From the NCBI GenBank assembly GCA_016235675.1, contig JACRJN010000069.1, positions 1 through 49,444 on the forward strand: DNA of 49,444 bases. Direction: 5' to 3'. The notes below the pieces were generated by a model, which worked only from the letters and a program-made list of their open reading frames with translations, had not been told where the DNA came from and did no database searches. Positions 41,801-49,444 of the stretch are shown here, one piece after another (the first letter of the stretch is position 1; every line of letters starts with the position of its first letter). The stretch is from Candidatus Schekmanbacteria bacterium. Lineage in GTDB: Bacteria; SZUA-182. Position numbers and translations under genes: made by a program.

Positions 41801-43708
41801 GTGTGCGGTATTTGCGGCATTTTTAATTACGCCGATGTGGATTTTGTAATAACCGAGGATTTATTATCCGCCATGTGCCAAACCATGGCGCATCGCGGCC
41901 CGGATGATCAGGGCGTTTACATTGATCAAAGCCGGGGCATCGGGTTGGGGCATCGTCGTCTGAGCATTATCGATCTTTCCACTGCCGGGCATCAACCGAT
42001 GTGCAACGAGGATCGATCGGTTTGGGTGACATTCAACGGTGAGATTTATAATCATCAAAAAATTCGTCCATCGCTGGAACAAGCCGGACACCGCTATACC
42101 TCCCATACCGATACGGAAACCATCCTGCATCTTTACGAAGAAAAAGGGGTGGATTGCGTTCAAAGCTTTGAGGGGATGTTCGCCATCGGTATCTGGGATA
42201 AGCGCCAAGGCCGGCTCTTTTTGCTACGCGACCGCATTGGCGTCAAACCGCTTTATTACACCGTTCACAACGGGATGTTGATTTTCGCCTCGGAAATCAA
42301 GGCTATCCTGGCCTGTCCTTTCATCCGGCGCACATTGGACGAGACCGCTCTTTTTCAATATCTGACCTTTACCAGCGTTCCCCCGCCCCTGACCATGTTC
42401 AAGGGAATTTACAAGCTGGCTGCCGGGCAGTATCTGATTTGCGATCGCCAGGGCAATATTAAAACCGAACAATATTGGGATGCGATCGTACCTCATATGG
42501 AGCAGCCCCAGGATGAGGGCTATTACATCGGGCAAATCCGCTCTCTGTTCGACCAGGCCGTGGAAAAACGCATGATGAGCGATGTTCCCTTCGGGGTGTT
42601 TTTGAGCGGCGGGGTGGATTCCAGCCTGAATGTAGCCTTCATGTCCCGCATCATGAACCGTCCGGTAGATACTTTTACTATCGGCTTTGACAACGTCCAT
42701 GGCCGTCAGGAGTTCCAAAGCGCCCGTGAAATTGCCCAACTCTTCAAGACCAACCACCACGAGCGTCTAATCAGCAGCCAAGACCTGCTGGATTTTCTGC
42801 CGACCCTGATCCATCATCAGGATGAGCCGATCGCCGATCCAATGTGTGTCGCCCTGCATTTTGTGGCCAAACTAGCAAAAGACAATAATACAATTGTTGT
42901 GCAGGTAGGGGAAGGCAGCGACGAGCTTTTCTTCGGCTATGAGGGATTTGCCGAACTGCTCCGGGTTTATCATCAATTCTGGCGCAAATTTACACCACTG
43001 CCGGGCTTTATGAAAAACCTGGCATTTCAGATGGCTAAACCCTGGCTGGACATCGATCGCCTGGATATTGTCAACCGGGCGCGGCAGAACAAAGAGCTGT
43101 TTTACGGCGGGGTGTATGTTTATGGAGAGTTGGAAAAGGCTAACTTGCTGAGGAAAGAACATTACGCCAAAGCCCTACAGGTTGATCCGTATGACGTGGT
43201 CAGACAATACTTCCATAAGCTTTGTTCGCAAAAACCCGATGTGGATTTCATGGAGAAGATGATTTATCTGGAATTGAAAATTCGCCTGCCGGAGCTGTTG
43301 CTGATGCGGGTGGATAAGATGTCCATGATTAGTTCGATTGAGGCGCGGGTGCCGTTTCTGGATCACAAGCTGGTCGAATTCGCCATGAATGTTCCGGCGG
43401 GATTGAAGTTGAAAAACGGTATGGGAAAATATATTTTGAAAAAAGCGGCGGAGGGTTATCTGCCGAACGAGACTGTTTATCGGCGCAAGATGGGCTTCGG
43501 CGGCCCCTATAAGGATATGCTCTCGCCTGAATTTTTACGCTACGCCGAAGATTCGCTGGTTCATTCACCCTTTATTCAGCACTACTTCCAGGTGGATTAC
43601 ATCCATGAAATTTTCCGCCGCCACCGCCAAACCGAGGCGGAAAACAGCCTGCGTATCTGGAATTTGTTTAATCTGCTGTCCTGGTATGGCCATTGGATTG
43701 GAACATAG
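41801..43708 (+). CDS. asnB: Asparagine synthase, glutamine-hydrolysing
   Basis: 635 residues from GTG 41801, fixed by the need for Cys2: MCGICGIFNY supplies the N-terminal nucleophile of the glutaminase domain. The synthetase domain has the ATP-pyrophosphatase loop FLSGGVDSS (267-275) and GEGSDELFFGYEG. It amidates Asp to Asn with ATP and Gln. Family members in polysaccharide and exosortase loci can act on other substrates, and the nearby radical SAM gene leaves that open. The spacing to vapC (2 bp) implies one transcript. Confidence 0.9.
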   Translation: MCGICGIFNYADVDFVITEDLLSAMCQTMAHRGPDDQGVYIDQSRGIGLGHRRLSIIDLSTAGHQPMCNEDRSVWVTFNGEIYNHQKIRPSLEQAGHRYTSHTDTETILHLYEEKGVDCVQSFEGMFAIGIWDKRQGRLFLLRDRIGVKPLYYTVHNGMLIFASEIKAILACPFIRRTLDETALFQYLTFTSVPPPLTMFKGIYKLAAGQYLICDRQGNIKTEQYWDAIVPHMEQPQDEGYYIGQIRSLFDQAVEKRMMSDVPFGVFLSGGVDSSLNVAFMSRIMNRPVDTFTIGFDNVHGRQEFQSAREIAQLFKTNHHERLISSQDLLDFLPTLIHHQDEPIADPMCVALHFVAKLAKDNNTIVVQVGEGSDELFFGYEGFAELLRVYHQFWRKFTPLPGFMKNLAFQMAKPWLDIDRLDIVNRARQNKELFYGGVYVYGELEKANLLRKEHYAKALQVDPYDVVRQYFHKLCSQKPDVDFMEKMIYLELKIRLPELLLMRVDKMSMISSIEARVPFLDHKLVEFAMNVPAGLKLKNGMGKYILKKAAEGYLPNETVYRRKMGFGGPYKDMLSPEFLRYAEDSLVHSPFIQHYFQVDYIHEIFRRHRQTEAENSLRIWNLFNLLSWYGHWIGT

Positions 43709-43729
43709 TTTTTGAGGGATGGGGGATCA

Positions 43730-43989
43730 CCACGAAGCACACGAAGGGCACGAAGAAATTTTTTGTTTGTATTTCAATTATCCTCAAAGTAGCACAAATA
43801 TTTTGGTCGCGTTCTCAACAGAAGACCTGAAGCGTCATTGCGAGCGAAGCGAAGCAATCTCCATGCGTGCGGAGAGATTGCTTCGGCGATAAGGCTGCCT
43901 CGCAATGACGCTTTGGGTGTCTTATTGAGAACGCTACCAAATTTTTAACCTCTTCGATTGTTCTTCGTGATCTTCGTGTGCTTCCTGGT
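43730..43989. repeat. CACGAAG-type inverted repeat holding a nested family A element (copy A7)
   Basis: Outer arms CCACGAAGCACACGAAGG and TCTTCGTGTGCTTCCTGG lie at the two ends. Inside, 43802-43940 is a complete family A element whose terminal inverted repeats are about 42 bp. Its left end is TTGGTCGCGTTCTCAA, its right end is TTGAGAACGCTACCAA, and the core is GTCATTGCGAGCGAAGCG. It fills the spacer between convergent asnB and purS. Confidence 0.75.
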
Positions 43990-43999
43990 AATTAACGGC

Positions 44000-44254
44000 C
44001 TACGCCTTCTTCTCGCTCAAATCAAAGCGGTAATTCTCAATGGTCGTATTGGCTAAGAGCTTGCGGCACATTTCATCCAATTGAGTTTTGGCACTATCCA
44101 ATGAATCGGCGGCCAATTCCAGTTCCATATATTTACCCAGACGCACGCTTTGTGTCTGCTCATAACCTAATGATTTAAGGGCTTGCTCTACCGCCTTGCC
44201 TTGGGGATCGAGCACTCCCGGTTTTAGGGTCACATAAACCTTAGCCTGCCACAT
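44000..44254 (-). CDS. purS: Phosphoribosylformylglycinamidine synthase subunit PurS
   Basis: 84 residues, the usual PurS length. MWQAKVYVTLKPGVLDPQGKAVEQALKSLGY and VRLGKYMELEL are family hallmarks. PurS bridges PurQ and PurL in the three-subunit FGAM synthetase (purine step 4), used by Gram-positives, archaea and several anaerobic phyla in place of a single large PurL. purQ and purL are not in the window. AGGAG precedes the ATG. It lies downstream of purC on the minus strand. Confidence 0.9.
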   Translation of the reverse strand: MWQAKVYVTLKPGVLDPQGKAVEQALKSLGYEQTQSVRLGKYMELELAADSLDSAKTQLDEMCRKLLANTTIENYRFDLSEKKA

Positions 44255-44283
44255 TTATTTTTCTCCTGCATGATTTACCTGAA

Positions 44284-44366
44284 AGTAGCGCGGGGGTTTA
44301 TCCCCCGCCTTTGACGTAGGGGTAATATCCCTGTGTCTGCATGTTGGGGATAAACCCCAACGCTAC
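44284..44366. repeat. Palindromic repeat between purC and purS
   Basis: GTAGCGCGGGGGTTTATCCC and GGGGATAAACCCCAACGCTAC arms with an imperfect centre. Only the arm style (GTAGCG/CGCTAC) is shared with family I. Confidence 0.65.
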
Positions 44367-44378
44367 TGTTTTAATTCA

Positions 44379-45083
44379 TTATCCCGTAATCCGCCGGCAA
44401 ACCTCCTGATAAGCCTCTTCCACCTTGCCTAAATCCCTACGGAAACGATCCTTGTCCATCTTTTCGCCGGTTTGAGCGTCCCAAAGACGTGAGCCATCCG
44501 GGGTGAACTCATCCCCTAAGAGAATTTCCCCCTGATGGGCGCCGAACTCCAGTTTGAAATCCACTAAAAGAATCCCTTTCGCGAGCAAAAAGGCGGACAG
44601 AATTTGATTGACCTTTAAGGTCATCTGCTTAATCTGCTCCAATTCCTGAGGAGCCGCCCAGCCGAAGGCGCGGATATGGTCTTCGATAATCAGGGGATCG
44701 CCTAGGCTGTCGTCTTTATAATAAAATTCCAGAATGGGAAACGGCAGCGTCCGCCCCTCTTCCAGATTAAACTTCTTGGCCAGACTTCCGGCCAGGATAT
44801 TGCGCACCACCACTTCCAGCGGAAAAATCTTCAGCCTTTTAACCAGCATTTCCCGCTCATTCAATGTTTGGACATAATGAGTCTTTACCCCCTCCCGCTC
44901 CAAAAGCTGAAAGATAAAGCTGGAAATCTGATTGTTCAAGATACCCTTATTAACTATAGTCCCCTTCTTCAGGGCATTAAAGGCGGTGGCGGCGTCCTTG
45001 AAATACTGAATCAACAAATTCGGGTCATCAGTCTCATAGAGAATCTTGGCCTTGCCTTCGTAAAGTTTGGTTCTCTTTTCCAT
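44379..45083 (-). CDS. purC: SAICAR synthetase
   Basis: 234 residues, the normal size. It joins CAIR and aspartate using ATP (purine step 8) in the cytoplasm. Signatures are KLYEGKAKILYETDDPNLLIQYFKD at the N-terminus, VVRNILAGSLAKKFNLEEG, and LVDFKLEFGAHQGEILLGDEFTPDGSRLWD. A GGAG ribosome site precedes the ATG. It is followed by purS with a palindromic repeat between. Confidence 0.95.
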   Translation of the reverse strand: MEKRTKLYEGKAKILYETDDPNLLIQYFKDAATAFNALKKGTIVNKGILNNQISSFIFQLLEREGVKTHYVQTLNEREMLVKRLKIFPLEVVVRNILAGSLAKKFNLEEGRTLPFPILEFYYKDDSLGDPLIIEDHIRAFGWAAPQELEQIKQMTLKVNQILSAFLLAKGILLVDFKLEFGAHQGEILLGDEFTPDGSRLWDAQTGEKMDKDRFRRDLGKVEEAYQEVCRRITG

Positions 45084-45136
45084 TGTTACTCCGATTAAAT
45101 TATTATCTAAGCAAAAAGCTACACAAAAAATTATAC

Positions 45137-45511
45137 TTACTCATTGTCATTATTTGCCTCATGAATACGAATCCTTCCCATTTCTACAATCCATAGCTTT
45201 CCCGTAACCGACATTTCTGAAAGAGCATTCAAAAATTGCCTTACTAACAGCTCCAGTAAGGCATAGCGGTTATTGCGCGAAATTCTTATGACCACAATTC
45301 CGTAGCTACGTGATGGAGGAAACCGCAACACATCGGCAAAATCCAAATCCAGTGTAATCAAGCAACGTTGCTCTGCATAACAAACTTCGTAAAGATTACT
45401 GTCTGAACATCCGCTTAATCTTTGGCTAAGAACTGATTGGACATCGTATCCTTTCGCTCGAAAAAGCTCTTGTGTTCTATTGCCGAAATTTTCATCCAGT
45501 TTGAATTTCAC
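45137..45511 (-). CDS. DUF5615 PIN-like toxin
   Basis: 124 residues from GTG 45511. FKLDENFGNRTQELFRAKGYDVQSV, then LITLDLDFADVLRFPPSRSYGIVVIRI, carry the acidic residues of the DUF5615 PIN-like family, the usual toxin partner of DUF433 antitoxins. It overlaps the upstream DUF433 gene by GTGA. Direct evidence for toxicity in this family is limited, so the toxin role is inference from pairing. Confidence 0.8.
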   Translation of the reverse strand: MKFKLDENFGNRTQELFRAKGYDVQSVLSQRLSGCSDSNLYEVCYAEQRCLITLDLDFADVLRFPPSRSYGIVVIRISRNNRYALLELLVRQFLNALSEMSVTGKLWIVEMGRIRIHEANNDNE

Positions 45512-45750
45512 TCATGCGCCCCAACCGGAATTTCAACATATCGTTCCCTGGACATCTCGGCACCGTAGGCGATAGCGGCTCTAATATCTTCCTCAGTCAA
45601 TTGCGGATATTCTTTCAATAGCTCGTTAATGCTCATGCCGTTTGCCAGAAAATCCAGTATAAGCGAGACCCAAATCCGTGTGCCCCGAATACAGGGTTTT
45701 CCAAAACAGACATTTGGGTCTATAGAAATACGCCGCAAAAGCCCCTTCAT
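45508..45750 (-). CDS. DUF433 antitoxin
   Basis: 80 residues. ISIDPNVCFGKPCIRGTRIWVSLILDFLANGMSINELLKEYPQLTEEDIRAAIAYGA is the complete DUF433 (Vap-antitoxin-like winged helix) signature. AAAGAG precedes the ATG. It forms a pair with the DUF5615 gene. Confidence 0.87.
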   Translation of the reverse strand: MKGLLRRISIDPNVCFGKPCIRGTRIWVSLILDFLANGMSINELLKEYPQLTEEDIRAAIAYGAEMSRERYVEIPVGAHE

Positions 45751-45770
45751 CTCTTTATCCTTTGTTTATT

Positions 45771-46568
45771 TCAAACCAAATGAATTCTCTGCCCAATCCG
45801 ATCCTGGCTGGCGATGGAATAAACTACCTCATGCGATGCGCAGTCGGTTAACACTCTTTGCACCACGTTGCGCACCAGGCTTTCCTGATTATTGGTCTCA
45901 CTGAGATGTGCCAAAACCACATGTTGCAGCTTCGGATGACATAACTCCCGTAGTAACGATGCGCTCTCAGCGTTGGACAAATGCCCCTGCCGTCCCCAGA
46001 CCCGCTGCTTCAGCGGCCAGGGGTAGGGGCAGTTTTTCAGCATCTCCAAGTCGTGATTGGATTCCAGCACCAACAGATCGGCGGCTTTCAATTTTTCCCG
46101 CACCAGATTGGTAACATAGCCCAGGTCGGTGGCTATGGCTACTTTATGGGTGCCGTTATGGATAACATACCCGACCGGATCGACGGTATCGTGGGAAATG
46201 CTGAAGGCTTCGACAGTCAGATCGCCGACGCGGAACCGCTCGCCGTTATTGAAGATTTCCCAGCGGGACTGCTCAGGTAATAAATCGCCTGCGGCCTGTC
46301 TGGTTGCCTGATTAAGGTAAAGCGGGAGGGGATAATGCTTGTGCAAGACCTTGATCCCGGCCAAATGATCCCGATGTTCGTGAGTAAGCAGTATGGCATC
46401 AATTTCACTTAAGCGGACACCGATCTCCGCCAGACGCCGCCCAAGCTGCTGCATACTCAGTCCGGCGTCGATCAATAAGCTGGTTTGCCCGCTGCGCAGG
46501 TATATGGCGTTACCCTTGCTGCCGCTGCCTAAAACGCATAGTGTGATACTGATTTTTGTTCCCCCCAC
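45771..46568 (-). CDS. MBL-fold metallo-hydrolase (YycJ/WalJ-like)
   Basis: 265 residues from GTG 46568. The metal motif is LLTHEHRDHLAG, with CVLGSGSKGNAIYL at the N-terminus and later ISHDTVDPVGYVI and ESNHDLEMLKNCPYP, a set typical of the YycJ/WalJ group. These are metal-dependent phosphodiesterases linked to DNA repair (double-stranded 5'-3' exonuclease in Bacillus). No ATG is available near the start, and GGGGGG overlaps the first codons. Confidence 0.82.
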   Translation of the reverse strand: MGGTKISITLCVLGSGSKGNAIYLRSGQTSLLIDAGLSMQQLGRRLAEIGVRLSEIDAILLTHEHRDHLAGIKVLHKHYPLPLYLNQATRQAAGDLLPEQSRWEIFNNGERFRVGDLTVEAFSISHDTVDPVGYVIHNGTHKVAIATDLGYVTNLVREKLKAADLLVLESNHDLEMLKNCPYPWPLKQRVWGRQGHLSNAESASLLRELCHPKLQHVVLAHLSETNNQESLVRNVVQRVLTDCASHEVVYSIASQDRIGQRIHLV

Positions 46569-46573
46569 TTTTT

Positions 46574-46613
46574 AGGACTGAGTAATGAGGACTGAGTTAA
46601 ATACTCAGTCCTG
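46574..46613. repeat. Short palindrome (AGGACTGAG type)
   Basis: AGGACTGAG repeated directly and then inverted (CTCAGTCCT) between the MBL gene and dut. Related sequence is embedded in the family I copy at 49145-49270 (AGGACTGAG ... CTCAGTCCT). Confidence 0.55.
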
Positions 46614-47063
46614 CTACCTTCCCGTATGCCCGAAGCCTCCGGCATTCCGCTCGGTTTCATCCAGCTCCGCCACCAGACTCCATTGTGTCTGACAAACCGG
46701 ACTGATGACCATCTGGGCGATACGCTCGCCGCGGCGCACTACAAAAGTATCCTTACCGTGGTTTACTAAGATTACTTTTATCGGGCCGCGATAATCGGCG
46801 TCAATTGTTCCCGGACTGTTTAACAAGCCGATGCCGTGCTTTGCCGCCAAACCGCTGCGCGGGCGGATTTGCGCCTCATATCCTGCCGGCAGGGCAATGG
46901 AAATCCCCGCTGAAATCAGACAACGTCCGCCGGGAGCCAGGGTGGTATCCTGTTCAACCGCGGCATAAATATCCATCCCCGCTGACTGTGGCGTCATATA
47001 AGCGGGTAACGGCAAATCTTCACACCCCGGCAATTTTTTGATCGGTATTACTGGTTTATCCAT
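46614..47063 (-). CDS. dut: dUTP diphosphatase
   Basis: 149 residues, the trimeric dUTPase length. It hydrolyses dUTP to dUMP and PPi. The conserved motifs are visible: AGMDIYA (1), [12 protein letters not shown] (2), [13 protein letters not shown] (3), [10 protein letters not shown] (4) and GGFGHTG (5), the Phe-rich C-terminal arm that closes over the site. It ends at a short palindrome before the MBL hydrolase gene. Confidence 0.95.
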   Translation of the reverse strand: MDKPVIPIKKLPGCEDLPLPAYMTPQSAGMDIYAAVEQDTTLAPGGRCLISAGISIALPAGYEAQIRPRSGLAAKHGIGLLNSPGTIDADYRGPIKVILVNHGKDTFVVRRGERIAQMVISPVCQTQWSLVAELDETERNAGGFGHTGR

Positions 47064-47132
47064 GCAAAAATCCCTATTATTTCCCTCGCAGTTCCAAGGC
47101 TTTAGCCCTGGTTAATCACTGTGCCCACCAAT

Positions 47133-47263
47133 TGGTAGCACAGGCATCTTGCCTGTAATGTGGGCAACGCCCACACAAAAACGGCACAATTAGTGGAAGT
47201 TGTCGGTTAAATCTAAAACTTCCATTTTATGCCGCAACATACAGGCAAGATGCCTGTGCTACC
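47133..47263. repeat. Palindromic repeat, family G long form (copy G2)
   Basis: GGTAGCACAGGCATCTTGCC and GGCAAGATGCCTGTGCTACC, perfect 20-bp arms around about 90 bp with a further GTGGGC/GCCCAC stem and a CGGCA/TGCCG pair. The short relative is at 2566-2620. It lies in the spacer upstream of dut. Confidence 0.75.
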
Positions 47264-47278
47264 GAAGATGAAATAAAA

Positions 47279-48868
47279 TCAACTCGCATAAAGCCGATAA
47301 TTAATATCGGGGAAAAGATTATCCTTGCTTTCTACATCCCACAACCATTCCTCTACTATCTGATTTTGCTTGATGTCGGCATACAGCTTGTTGAAGCGCC
47401 AGAGATGGGTCTTGGTACGCTTTACCGCGTATTCCACCACCGTCCCGGTTTTCATGATAAATGCCCAATCGCTGCTTTGCGCCAAAAGCAGTTCACGTGC
47501 CGCCTGCTTGAGCGCCCGTTCCAATAACCCGTCAGCCTGAGGATAGGTATGGGCAAGCTCCGTCATGCGCTCGGCGGCTTTGTGCAGATGCCGGTAAACC
47601 CAATCGTTGCTGCCCTCCAGCCACACCTCGCAATAACCTTTGTACCCCCAACTCGATAGCGATGGACTGCAAACCTGTCTGTTGGGATAGCGCTCTAAAT
47701 ATTCACTGGGGGTAATCGTGCGATAAACATTTTGATCGTAACAGGTCTTGCGGAAAAGCATGTTAATCCACTCCGGCCCCTCATACCACCAATGACCGAA
47801 CAGCTCGGCGTCATAAGGCGCCACCACTAACGGCTTTTCTCCCATGGCGCCATAAAGATGTTCGACCTGCCGCTCCCGGTTGAACATAAAATTGCCGGCA
47901 TGTTCCGCCGCTTTTTCCGCAGCCCACTGCGGATTATAGGGTTCCTTGTGATTGGTTTTGCCGGTAATGCGGTAATATTTTATGCTGGTATTGATTCGGA
48001 TGCCGTCTTTGTGGATATAGGGCTTAATATAATCGAAATCCAGATCGAAACCGATGTCGCGATAAAACTCCCGGTAGTTAAAATCTCCCGGATAGCCTTC
48101 CTCGGAGCTCCAGACCTGCTTGGATGATTCCTGATCCCGCCCGAAGGCCGCCACTCCCGACGGGCAGATGATCGGCGCAAAATTACTGTATTTGGGGCGG
48201 GGTTCGGCGTATTGAACACCGTGCGTATCCACAAAGAAAAATTTAATCCCCGCCTCTTTCAATAAATCGTCCACGCCGGGGGTATAACCGCATTCCGGCA
48301 ACCAGATGCCGCGGGGCGTTCGCCCGAAATGCTGCGTATAATGCTCGACCGCCGTCTGAATCTGGACACGCACAGCCTGAGGCTGAACCATCATCAGCGG
48401 AAAAAAACCGTGGGTCGCTCCGCAGGTGATGATCTCCAGAAAACCAGCGTCCTGAAATTTTTTAAAAGCGTTGACCAGATTATAGTTGTACTTATCGACA
48501 AAGGTTTCCCTGACCTTCAGAAAATTCTGGTGATACATTTGCGCCAGATACTGAAAGTTTGGGTCTGACTTTTTGGTGCGCTGAATTTCCTTTTCCGACA
48601 ACTCAATCAACGATTCCAGATGGCGCAGGTAGCGGGATTGCAAGAGCGGATCAACAAACATGCTGACCAGGGTCGGACTCAAAGACATGGTCATGCGAAA
48701 ATCGACACCGTCCCTAACCAGTCCCTCAAAGACATGGATCAACGGAATATAGGTCTCGGTAACTCCTTCAAAAAACCAATCTTCTTCCAAAAACTCTTCA
48801 TGCTCCGGGTGACGAACATACGGTAGATGCGCATGGAGCACCAGCATCAAATAGCCTTTCTCCTCCAT
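47279..48868 (-). CDS. GH57 1,4-alpha-glucan branching enzyme
   Basis: 529 residues, the usual length for GH57 branching enzymes (DUF1957 C-terminus). HAHLPYVRHPE is motif 1. ATHGFFPLM follows. GIWLPECGYTPG holds the nucleophile Glu (192), and YDAELFGHWWYEG holds the acid/base Asp (353). The helical C-terminus starts near KAAERMTELA, with LLLAQSSDWAFIMKTGT typical of the family. It makes alpha-1,6 branches in glycogen. AAGGAG precedes the ATG. It complements the GH57 glucanotransferase at 36.8 kb. Confidence 0.92.
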   Translation of the reverse strand: MEEKGYLMLVLHAHLPYVRHPEHEEFLEEDWFFEGVTETYIPLIHVFEGLVRDGVDFRMTMSLSPTLVSMFVDPLLQSRYLRHLESLIELSEKEIQRTKKSDPNFQYLAQMYHQNFLKVRETFVDKYNYNLVNAFKKFQDAGFLEIITCGATHGFFPLMMVQPQAVRVQIQTAVEHYTQHFGRTPRGIWLPECGYTPGVDDLLKEAGIKFFFVDTHGVQYAEPRPKYSNFAPIICPSGVAAFGRDQESSKQVWSSEEGYPGDFNYREFYRDIGFDLDFDYIKPYIHKDGIRINTSIKYYRITGKTNHKEPYNPQWAAEKAAEHAGNFMFNRERQVEHLYGAMGEKPLVVAPYDAELFGHWWYEGPEWINMLFRKTCYDQNVYRTITPSEYLERYPNRQVCSPSLSSWGYKGYCEVWLEGSNDWVYRHLHKAAERMTELAHTYPQADGLLERALKQAARELLLAQSSDWAFIMKTGTVVEYAVKRTKTHLWRFNKLYADIKQNQIVEEWLWDVESKDNLFPDINYRLYAS

Positions 48869-48883
48869 AACTTTTCTCCTTAT

Positions 48884-49003
48884 GGCCTAAATACCGTTCC
48901 CTTAACGTAGCGCAGACCTTTAGGTCTGCTCCTTCGTTCCCGCCAAAGCCACCCCATAAGCAAGGCTAAAGCCCTGCGCTACGTTAAGTGAAAAGTATTG
49001 GCC
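48884..49003. repeat. Palindromic repeat, family I (copy I2)
   Basis: Arms AATACCGTTCCCTTAACG and CGTTAAGTGAAAAGTATT, with a 58-bp interior identical to copy I1 at 17.5 kb. It lies upstream of the branching-enzyme gene and may hold its promoter region, but I saw no clear boxes. Confidence 0.8.
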
Positions 49004-49144
49004 TTAAACCTTCATACGGGAATATTTTGAGTTCAAACTTACAAGAATATATTAGACCAATCATACCCAGTAGCGCGCTAAAAAGCAACCCCTTTTATTT
49101 TTCCAGGCGGTTGTTTGATTAATTTTTACAGGTAAATTTATTGT

Positions 49145-49270
49145 CGTAGCGCAGACCTTCAGGTCTGCCTCTTGGCAGGACTGAGGGATGAGGTATGAGT
49201 AAAATAACTCAGCACTCAGTCCTGCTTTAGTCCCGCCTCGCCTTAAGCAGACCTAAAGGTCTGCGCTACG
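49145..49270. repeat. Palindromic repeat, family I variant with embedded AGGACTGAG palindrome (copy I3)
   Basis: Arms CGTAGCGCAGACCTTCAGG and CCTAAAGGTCTGCGCTACG. The centre of I1/I2 is replaced by AGGACTGAG ... CTCAGTCCT, the same unit as at 46574-46613, so it looks like an insertion into, or recombination of, a family I element. Confidence 0.7.
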
Positions 49271-49314
49271 TTAATATAATTGAGTTTACTTGTTTGCAGG
49301 CAAACAGGGCAACC

Positions 49315-49444
49315 TCATATAAATTTAAGAGCAAGAATCTCTTTTAAAACATCATTGTCCCAACCGGCTTTTTTCCGTAACCCTTTAATTGATTGACGTT
49401 TCTTTTTTACACTGCGTAGCATATTCAACGCCAAATGGCGAATA
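49315..49444 (-). CDS. ISAs1-type transposase, C-terminal fragment cut by the window edge
   Basis: Not in the ORF track because it has no start in the window. Reading the minus strand from the edge gives IRHLALNMLRSVKKKRQSIK, then KKAGWDNDVLKEILALKFI and a TGA. This matches the end of ISAs1/H-repeat DDE transposases, which close with a run like LNLL...K...KAGWD..YL. Only 42 residues are visible, so intactness cannot be judged. Confidence 0.65.
   Translation of the reverse strand, partial: IRHLALNMLRSVKKKRQSIKGLRKKAGWDNDVLKEILALKFI

Noticed and set aside
1-49444. CRISPR array
   Set aside because: The repeats found are scattered palindromes of different families. No regularly spaced 25-40 bp repeats with unique spacers and no cas genes were seen.
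1-49444. Prophage or integrated plasmid
   Set aside because: No integrase, capsid, terminase, replication or conjugation genes are present. The only transposase trace is the fragment at the right edge.

Overview
The window looks like chromosomal DNA of a diderm, probably anaerobic bacterium. The evidence is a type II secretion locus with a lipoprotein secretin, an ADP-heptose (LPS) enzyme, a tungstate transporter, two oxygen-independent radical SAM enzymes and a CooT-type nickel protein. Two GH57 glucan enzymes, a thio(seleno)oxazole-type RiPP pair, secreted ankyrin proteins and many toxin-antitoxin modules would fit a Nitrospirota-, Desulfobacterota- or candidate-phylum-like genome. I cannot fix the phylum without a database search.

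Layout, left to right. 0.15-3.7 kb: a GspA/ExeA-like ATPase, a nucleotide-sugar dehydrogenase and an epimerase, all probably for surface polysaccharide. 3.7-7.0 kb: an exported TPR/CsgG-like protein, an exported TPR protein and a small DUF2934 protein. 7.4-11.5 kb: four tandem exported ankyrin-repeat genes. 12.2-13.9 kb: a partial nickel/cobalt ECF importer (cbiO-cbiM-cooT). 14.1-17.5 kb: one very large TIR-WD40-Roc-COR-zinc ribbon-DUF4365 protein, the best candidate for an undescribed signalling or immunity system. 17.9-20.0 kb: an SbtA-like peptide and its SbtM-like radical SAM maturase, the latter carrying an in-frame mobile repeat. 20.2-21.2 kb: hldE-type transferase and an EamA protein. 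21.2-24.2 kb: wtpABC tungstate/molybdate ABC transporter. 24.8-26.1 kb: exported beta-helix protein. 26.5-35.5 kb: type II secretion genes gspG-H-I-J-K-L-M-C-D, without gspE or gspF. 35.7-43.7 kb: a GH57 glucanotransferase, a B12-binding radical SAM protein and asparagine synthetase, separated by three toxin-antitoxin pairs. 44.0-48.9 kb (minus strand): purS, purC, a fourth toxin-antitoxin pair, an MBL hydrolase, dut and a GH57 branching enzyme. The right edge cuts through an ISAs1-type transposase.

The most striking genome-scale property is the spacer DNA. Most intergenic gaps hold short palindromic repeats of at least eight sequence families. Several copies are flanked by direct repeats of 8, 11 or 14 bp that look like target duplications. 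One copy lies inside another element, one lies inside a coding sequence without breaking the frame, and two copies supply the stop codon of the preceding gene. Some copies share outer arms but have different cores. The type II secretion operon alone has five of its spacers filled this way.

Functional calls rest on motifs read directly from the translations. Promoter and terminator calls are by eye. No homology search was run.
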